The notes under the pieces were generated by a model. The model had not been told where the DNA came from and did not search any database. It was given only the letters and a program-made list of their open reading frames with translations. Position numbers and translations under genes: made by a program. A stretch of DNA of 64,000 nt, taken from Perilla frutescens. Taxonomy: Eukaryota > Streptophyta > Magnoliopsida > Lamiales > Lamiaceae. Where the stretch lies: contig BRKX01000004.1 in assembly GCA_026008535.1 (NCBI GenBank), positions 45,033,501 through 45,097,500 of the forward strand, in the 5' to 3' direction. Position 1 is the first letter of the stretch, and each line of letters begins with the position of its first letter. This document shows, piece after piece, positions 58,994 to 64,000 of the stretch.

Positions 58994-59742
58994 TGTAGAT
59001 AGCCAAAAATCAAATATTATATATAATATTTTTATTGATTTTTATATATTTATTTAGTTTTGGAATCATATCAAATCCAAAATTAAATAAAATATTTAAA
59101 TAATAAAGATATTATTATATGATAAACATCAAGAGTCTTTGGCAACAAGTAAATATCTTCCAAAAGATATAAATCAATTTACAACAGCCAATGAGATAGT
59201 GCCACATCAGCTCTATATCTCTCTCTCTACAACTATAAATAGGGGCCTCCATATCAGTTGAAAAACACACCAGAAGTCATTTGAAGAGTTCAAGAATTTG
59301 AGAAGAAATTCCATAAGTGAAATTCTCTCAAATATTCAAGGTGTTCATCACCAAATTCATCCTGAAGACGGTGTTTGATCCATAAGCAAGGCAGTCAAAG
59401 GCGTTCTTCATCAAATTCATCCCGAAATTGGCGTTTGATCCGGAAACAAGGCGTTGGCCCTCTGAGTTAATGTTATCAAGACTAAAGACCAAGTCAAAGA
59501 AGATCGAGGATACAAATCTTCCCCAAAAACTTCAAAGGCCAAGTTCAAACAATAAGTCCGAGAAAATCAAAGAGATAAATTTACTCTGAAGATTTCAAAG
59601 ACCGTTTGAAGATCAAGTTTTGAAGAGAAGAATCATAGAAAAATAGAGATTGAATCTGTATAAATATATTTTGATTCAAAGATCATCTGAATTGTACACT
59701 GTTTTGTGTTTTACCAAATTAAATACAAGAATTTATGTTACA
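58994..59742 (+). repeat. 3' LTR of the gag-only element
   Basis: 749 bp, nearly identical to the 5' copy. Its last 62 bp are part of the 364-bp tandem duplication. Confidence 0.9.
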
Positions 59743-60408
59743 TGTAGCATAAATAGGAAGGCAAAATCTTATTCTAGTTAGTTTTTATTTTTCTCCTTTG
59801 TTTGGTAATAGTTATTACTGGAATTTTTTGTTATTTCTCTTTCCACAAAAATCCAAAACCATATAGTTTGAGCTAGAGGGGATGATTCACTCATTTTTCT
59901 ACTGATATTTGTTGCATAGGTTGGTAGCAATTCACTTCAAATTACTTGTAATATTTCATAGTGATATAGAATATTATATGTATTTGTGTGTATATAAGTA
60001 ACGTACTATCTGATGGGTAACCTGGTTAGTGTATGGTTAATAAAGATCATCTGAATTGTACACTGTTTTGTGTTTTATCAAATTAAATACAAAAATTTAT
60101 GTTACATGTAGCATAAATAGGAAGGCAAAATCTTATTCTAGTTAGTTTTTATTTTTCTCCTTTGTTTGGTAATAGTTATTACTGGAATTTTTTGTTATTT
60201 CTCTTTCTACAAAAATCCAAAACCATATAGTTTGAGCTAGAGAGGATGATTCACTCATTTTTCTACTGATATTTGTTGCATATGTTGGTAGCAATTCACT
60301 TCAAATTACTTGTAATATTTCATAGTGATATAGAATATTATATGTATTTGTGTGTATATAAGTAACGTACTATCTGGTGGGTAACCTGGTTAGTGTATGG
60401 TTAATAAA
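59681..60408. repeat. 364-bp tandem duplication spanning the LTR/flank junction
   Basis: Copy 1 59681-60044 and copy 2 60045-60408, each running from gatcatctgaattgtac to gtatggttaataaa with only a few mismatches. The unit joins the last 62 bp of the 3' LTR to 302 bp of flanking DNA. Confidence 0.93.
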
Positions 60409-60590
60409 TTTAGCTTTGTTAACTGAGAAGGTTAAAGTTGGTTTTTTTCCTTGCATCTGCAATTTTAAATTGCCGGTTCTCACATAATTTAAGGGATTGG
60501 AGCAAGGTTTCATTTAAAAGAATTTAGAGATAGAAGAATTGGGGGATTTTTCTTCAACATGAGATGCTTTGAGGATGTGGTGACTCATGG

Positions 60591-61844
60591 TGTTAGTGTT
60601 GTGCTTGATACTAAATGAAGATACACAGTCAAAGGTGGATTGCTAGTGTCATGCTGCACACTAAGCTATGTTTATCAAGTGTTCTACTTTGCACTTGTTA
60701 CAGTGATTGGTTATCATTCATCTGTATGACATTGAATAATCACTAAATATTTAGTTTTTCCAAGTACATGTTTGTTGTTCTGGACAACATTCTTAAAGAA
60801 GTTCATGAACATGATCTGATCTTCTTGAAGACAACTCAAGCAAGAAGTTTAGATTGAGCTGAAGATGAAGACAGTTGTGCATCGTGCCACAACTAAGATT
60901 GTTCAACATGCTGAGTACTGGCAGCTAGCTTGAGTGATAACCTTACATCAGTATGTGAACATACAAATCATTCCATTGTGCTACCTGATGTGAAGGTTCA
61001 AGATCAACAATATTCATTGCAAACGTTTGTGAACATTTACATGAACATCCATTGTCCAGATTGTTCTTCCAAGATCATTGAATTTGTTTGAAGTTTCCAA
61101 CCAAGAGGAGATTTAAAATCATTCTAGAAGATGCCTTATCCAGCTTGAAGAGCATGAGATTGAAGTCAAGGTCAAGTTCTAAATATGGAAGATGTTCTAA
61201 CATGGATTGTCCTAGGTTTCGATTTCAATAAAGGAAGTTTCCTTATTCATTTCAAATTAGATTATGACTTATGTTCCCTAGTTAAGGCTATGTTGTTCAT
61301 CTATAAATATCCTGGGATACAAACTTGTTAGAAACACATACCGAACGATTGAATGCACTAAAGATACACATCTGCATAAGAGCTCTAATTTGTTTAAGAG
61401 CCACATAGGTTTTGGTTGTCATTATTAGGCTAGAGATTAGTGTTCTAGTCTTCGTGTATTGAAACAATTTTCATACACTGTCAAGGGGTTCTTGGAAGAA
61501 AATACATGTGGGAACTAGATAGGTAGAAATCTAGGCTGTGAGGGGAGCTCATAGTTCAATCCATTGAAAGAGGATGTTCGGGTAGAAAGGATTTTGAGTG
61601 ACGTGCGGTCAGCTGTATGTAAGATCCCAAGTAAATGATACATCGAAGTAGTGGATTGTTTCTCACGGACTTAACAAGTCCCCCTGACGTAGATCAATTG
61701 ATCAAACAAGGTTACCAATTTGTTGTGTACTTTACATTCTATAATTTACTTTAAGTTCATTATAACGTTCCTGAACATTATTGTGAACTTTATCCTACAA
61801 CGTTCATGAACTTTACTGTGAACATTTGTAGACAGATTTCTTCA
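60591..61844 (+). mobile_element. Solo LTR, 1254 bp (Sirevirus-like)
   Basis: TGTTAGTGTT...TTTCTTCA flanked by catgg (60586-60590) and cacgg (61845-61849), a 5-bp duplication with one mismatch. Contains ctataaatatcctggg (about 61303), a TATA-type promoter, and blocks like gaggggagctcatag and caagtccccctga.gtag that parallel the 21198 and 29915 LTRs. No internal sequence remains. Confidence 0.75.
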
Positions 61845-61956
61845 CACGGGGTATACAATATCACATGGAGAGTGGGAGAAGGTGCAGATGTATTTATCAG
61901 GGTTTACTAAGGTTGATGACAACCATTATTTCATGAAAATTTTCTCTGAGATCTGA

Positions 61957-62102
61957 ATGTAGGACTATCCAACATAAACCTTTGATAAGTACACATTAGT
62001 TCTTTTATTTAAGCTTTTCTTATCTAATTAAGTTGGTGGCCGTTGGTGGGAGATTATGTCATTATGTGTGTGGTGTAATTTTATTCTTGCTAATGTGATA
62101 GG
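61957..62102 (+). other. Intron-like spacer in the TOPLESS-like remnant
   Basis: AT-rich sequence between two family-matching exons, ending in an acceptor-like aatgtgatAG. Confidence 0.45.
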
Positions 62103-62389
62103 TGTGATCATGCGAGGGTTGTCGAGATTCTTATGGAAAACTTGAAAGTATTTTCAATGTTCATTGAGGATCTCTTTAAGGAGAGATTACATTACTCTCA
62201 CCCTACCAAATTTTATGTATAATATTTAAATTGTTAGCATGTTGATTAAACGATTATTTGGGATTATCCATTGATGGTAGAATAAAATAATTCAAATAGA
62301 ATTAAAATTTTCACGTCTATAGCTTATTATGATAAATTTTATAAATTAAATTATTAAACCACATGTACCTATCATTAATCAAAATAATT

Positions 62390-64000
62390 TGTAACATCCC
62401 ACTATTTATGCTTTAAATTAAAAGGTATTAATAATATATATAGTGTATATGTATAGTTTAGTTTGAATTAAATAATTATAAGGGTTAGTGTAGAATTTGA
62501 AGAAATTTAGGAAAAGAATTATTATTTGAATTTTTTTTAGTTAAGATAAAATATATTAGCTTAGATTAATTTAAAATCCATGTGGAGGGATTTTATTCTC
62601 TTGGGATATAGTTAGTGGAATGCTTTTTTTAATATTATATTATTTATAAATTATCTAAAATTTACATATTTTGATTTTGCCCTAATATTGATAAATATAT
62701 GTAGATTAAGTAGACTGGTTTCTCAAATAACTTGCTGAAGTATAACTAATTTCGAAAATTTTGTAAACACGTTTCCAGGACCAATTCTCAAGTTTCTGAT
62801 CAAATCTTTCTGAAAAACGGTTCCCAAAGTTAAGCCAAAATATCTTTTGAGGGAGTTGCTACCCTATAAAATTCACCAAGCATATATTCAGTTCTCATAT
62901 TCTGAAAAAAAAAAAAAACTTTGATGTAAAAATCAAGAAGAAGTCTGTGTTGAAGAGTTCGTTTTACTCTGCAAAATATTTTGGTAAGCTTTCTCAAATT
63001 TTTGGTTTAAAGATTATCGCTTAACTATGAAATTTAATACTAATTGAAATGTTGATAGGATTTCTAAAAATTTTACATTTTTAAAAGTAAAATATTTGTA
63101 TTCCTGTAGAGACAAGAAGAAAGTGAATATTTGTGTTTAATACAAGTCAAAACATAATGATTATGTCTACTGTTAATATAAAATATAAAATATTTGTGCT
63201 CAATTCAAGTTGCTTCATAGAAGTGTTGTCGGCGGGTTAGTGGAAATTTAATTATGAATTTTATTACTTTAGAATTTAAGATAAATTATAATTTTAGATT
63301 AGAGGATTGGATTTTGTGCATAAAATACTTCTTTGGTGTCTATTTAAATAAGACGATAATTTGGAGATAAGTTTTAGGTTTTGTAATGAGTTCTGGGATT
63401 TTTTTTCTTTCAGTCGTGAGAGGTAAAGGAAATTTAATGGATTGACTTTACATATAAAGTAAGGAAAAGTTTAATTAAAATTATAGAATAGGTTCTAGGT
63501 TGTATTAATAGTGAGTTCTCTCAAGTTCTCTTTTCTGGAATAAGTTTAGTACCGTAGAGATGATTATTGAGTATTCTAGTTTGGAGAAATATGGAAGTCA
63601 ATGTTTAGTCTCTAAATATATACATATATATATCATAAATTTAGGTTTTAGGATGATTAAATTCTTCAAGTTTTTCTTATGGAATATAATAGCAGATTCT
63701 TTTAGCTTTGTAAGTATGGAAATTATAATTTTAAATATTTCGATTATACTTTGCCTTATGGAATAATTTATAATTCTATTAAAATAGGATCGGCACCACT
63801 AGGACCTTCGTCCTCGGATTAAGGTGTTTTCGAGAAAAGTGTAACAATCAAGTCAAGGTAGGAAAAAATACTTCCTTTCAAATTATGTTTCAAAATAAAA
63901 TATGTTTTTAATTGTTCATCCTGATTACGTGATATATGTGGAATATGGATGAATGTTATGAGCATGCTAATGGATACATTATGATTCTGTATACAGTTGA
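62390..64000 (+). other. Possible start of an LTR running off the right edge
   Basis: Begins tgtaacatcccactattta after tttg, an opening often seen in plant gypsy (Del/Tekay-type) LTRs. It contains a TATA-type ccctataaaattcacc near 62864 and ggaccttcgtcctcggatta near 63800. No second copy is in the window, so this is unconfirmed. No coding sequence is recognised. Confidence 0.35.

Larger units (their letters stand above)
56348..59742 (+). mobile_element. Gag-only LTR retrotransposon (TR-GAG-like, gypsy-type gag)
   Basis: LTRs 56348-57093 and 58994-59742 start tgtagatag and end ttatgttaca. A probable primer-binding site ttttggcatgcccggtgg lies 3 bp after the 5' LTR, and a polypurine tract gagggggcattt precedes the 3' LTR. 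Flanks ggtag and tgtag differ at one base. The 1.9-kb interior encodes only a decayed gag and a minisatellite, so it depends on a partner for pol. The LTRs are very similar, suggesting a fairly recent insertion. Confidence 0.88.
60493..62222 (+). pseudogene. TOPLESS/TPR-like co-repressor gene fragment, split by a solo LTR
   Basis: Before the LTR (60493-60590): IGGFFFNMRCFEDVVTHG. After it (about 61862-61953): GEWEKVQMYLSGFTKVDDN then HYFMKIFSEI. After an intron-like gap, an exon from 62103: CDHARVVEILMENLKVF then FIEDLFKE. These follow the order of the LisH/CTLH N-terminal region of plant TOPLESS proteins, nuclear co-repressors that bind EAR motifs. The codons after SEI read TGA ATG TAG at positions where the family has R-K-Q. 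A small indel is present near 62190. The WD40 part is absent. Identification is from recall of family motifs, not a search. Confidence 0.72.

Noticed and set aside
1..64000. CRISPR array, prokaryotic operons, rRNA genes or organelle DNA insertions
   Set aside because: None seen; the repeat arrays present lack regular unique spacers and all coding traces are plant nuclear or transposon-derived.

Overview
This window looks like transposon-rich intergenic DNA from a flowering plant, most likely a eudicot. It is AT-rich, full of plant-type transposable elements (Ty1/copia, a gag-only LTR element, PIF/Harbinger, CACTA, MULE-MITEs, hAT, Stowaway), and its few non-mobile coding traces match plant families: FAR1/FRS, B3, Lunapark, a glycosyltransferase and TOPLESS. 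No bacterial or viral-replicon features are seen. Only one plausibly intact host gene is visible, a small three-exon B3-domain gene at 18968-19469 on the minus strand. A 109-codon minus-strand ORF at 48806-49135 is a weak second candidate. All other protein-coding sequence is transposon-derived or decayed.

Layout, left part. 1-1340 is a decayed FAR1/MULE-type gene running off the left edge, followed by a 31/30-bp tandem repeat at 1935-2086. 3231-6992 is a two-gene PIF/Harbinger element bounded by TTA; both its transposase and its Myb-like partner carry stops. 7488-9060 is a minus-strand copia remnant whose LTR was hit by an 866-bp hAT-type element containing a tRNA-like module. 11259-18392 is a complete Ty1/copia element (family A) with ~1.3 kb LTRs and a pol broken by two stops and one frameshift. 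The B3 gene follows. 20895-23995 is an older family-A relic with a nested solo LTR.

Middle part. 24967-28034 holds three elements separated by (TA)n tracts; the first two are inverted copies of each other with arms of about 1 kb. 29621-47289 is a three-layer nest. A roughly 780-bp MULE-MITE with a perfect 9-bp target duplication was split by a Sirevirus-like copia element (29915-46798, perfect AGGTT duplication). That element was in turn split by a 7.5-kb CACTA transposon (34812-42266) that carries pieces of host genes with their introns: a Lunapark-like ER-shaping protein and a family-1 glycosyltransferase. No CACTA transposase was recognised.

Right part. 49301-50319 and 54352-55382 are two related MULE-MITEs. 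A one-sided CACTA terminus, local direct and inverted repeats and a Stowaway MITE lie between them. 56348-59742 is a short LTR element with gag but no pol and a roughly 50-bp minisatellite before its 3' LTR. A 364-bp tandem duplication (59681-60408) crosses its 3' LTR boundary. 60493-62222 is a TOPLESS-like pseudogene cut by a 1.25-kb solo LTR. The window ends in what may be another LTR.

Most identifications rest on reading translated motifs and repeat ends by eye. Element borders with matching target duplications are the strongest calls; clade names are weaker.
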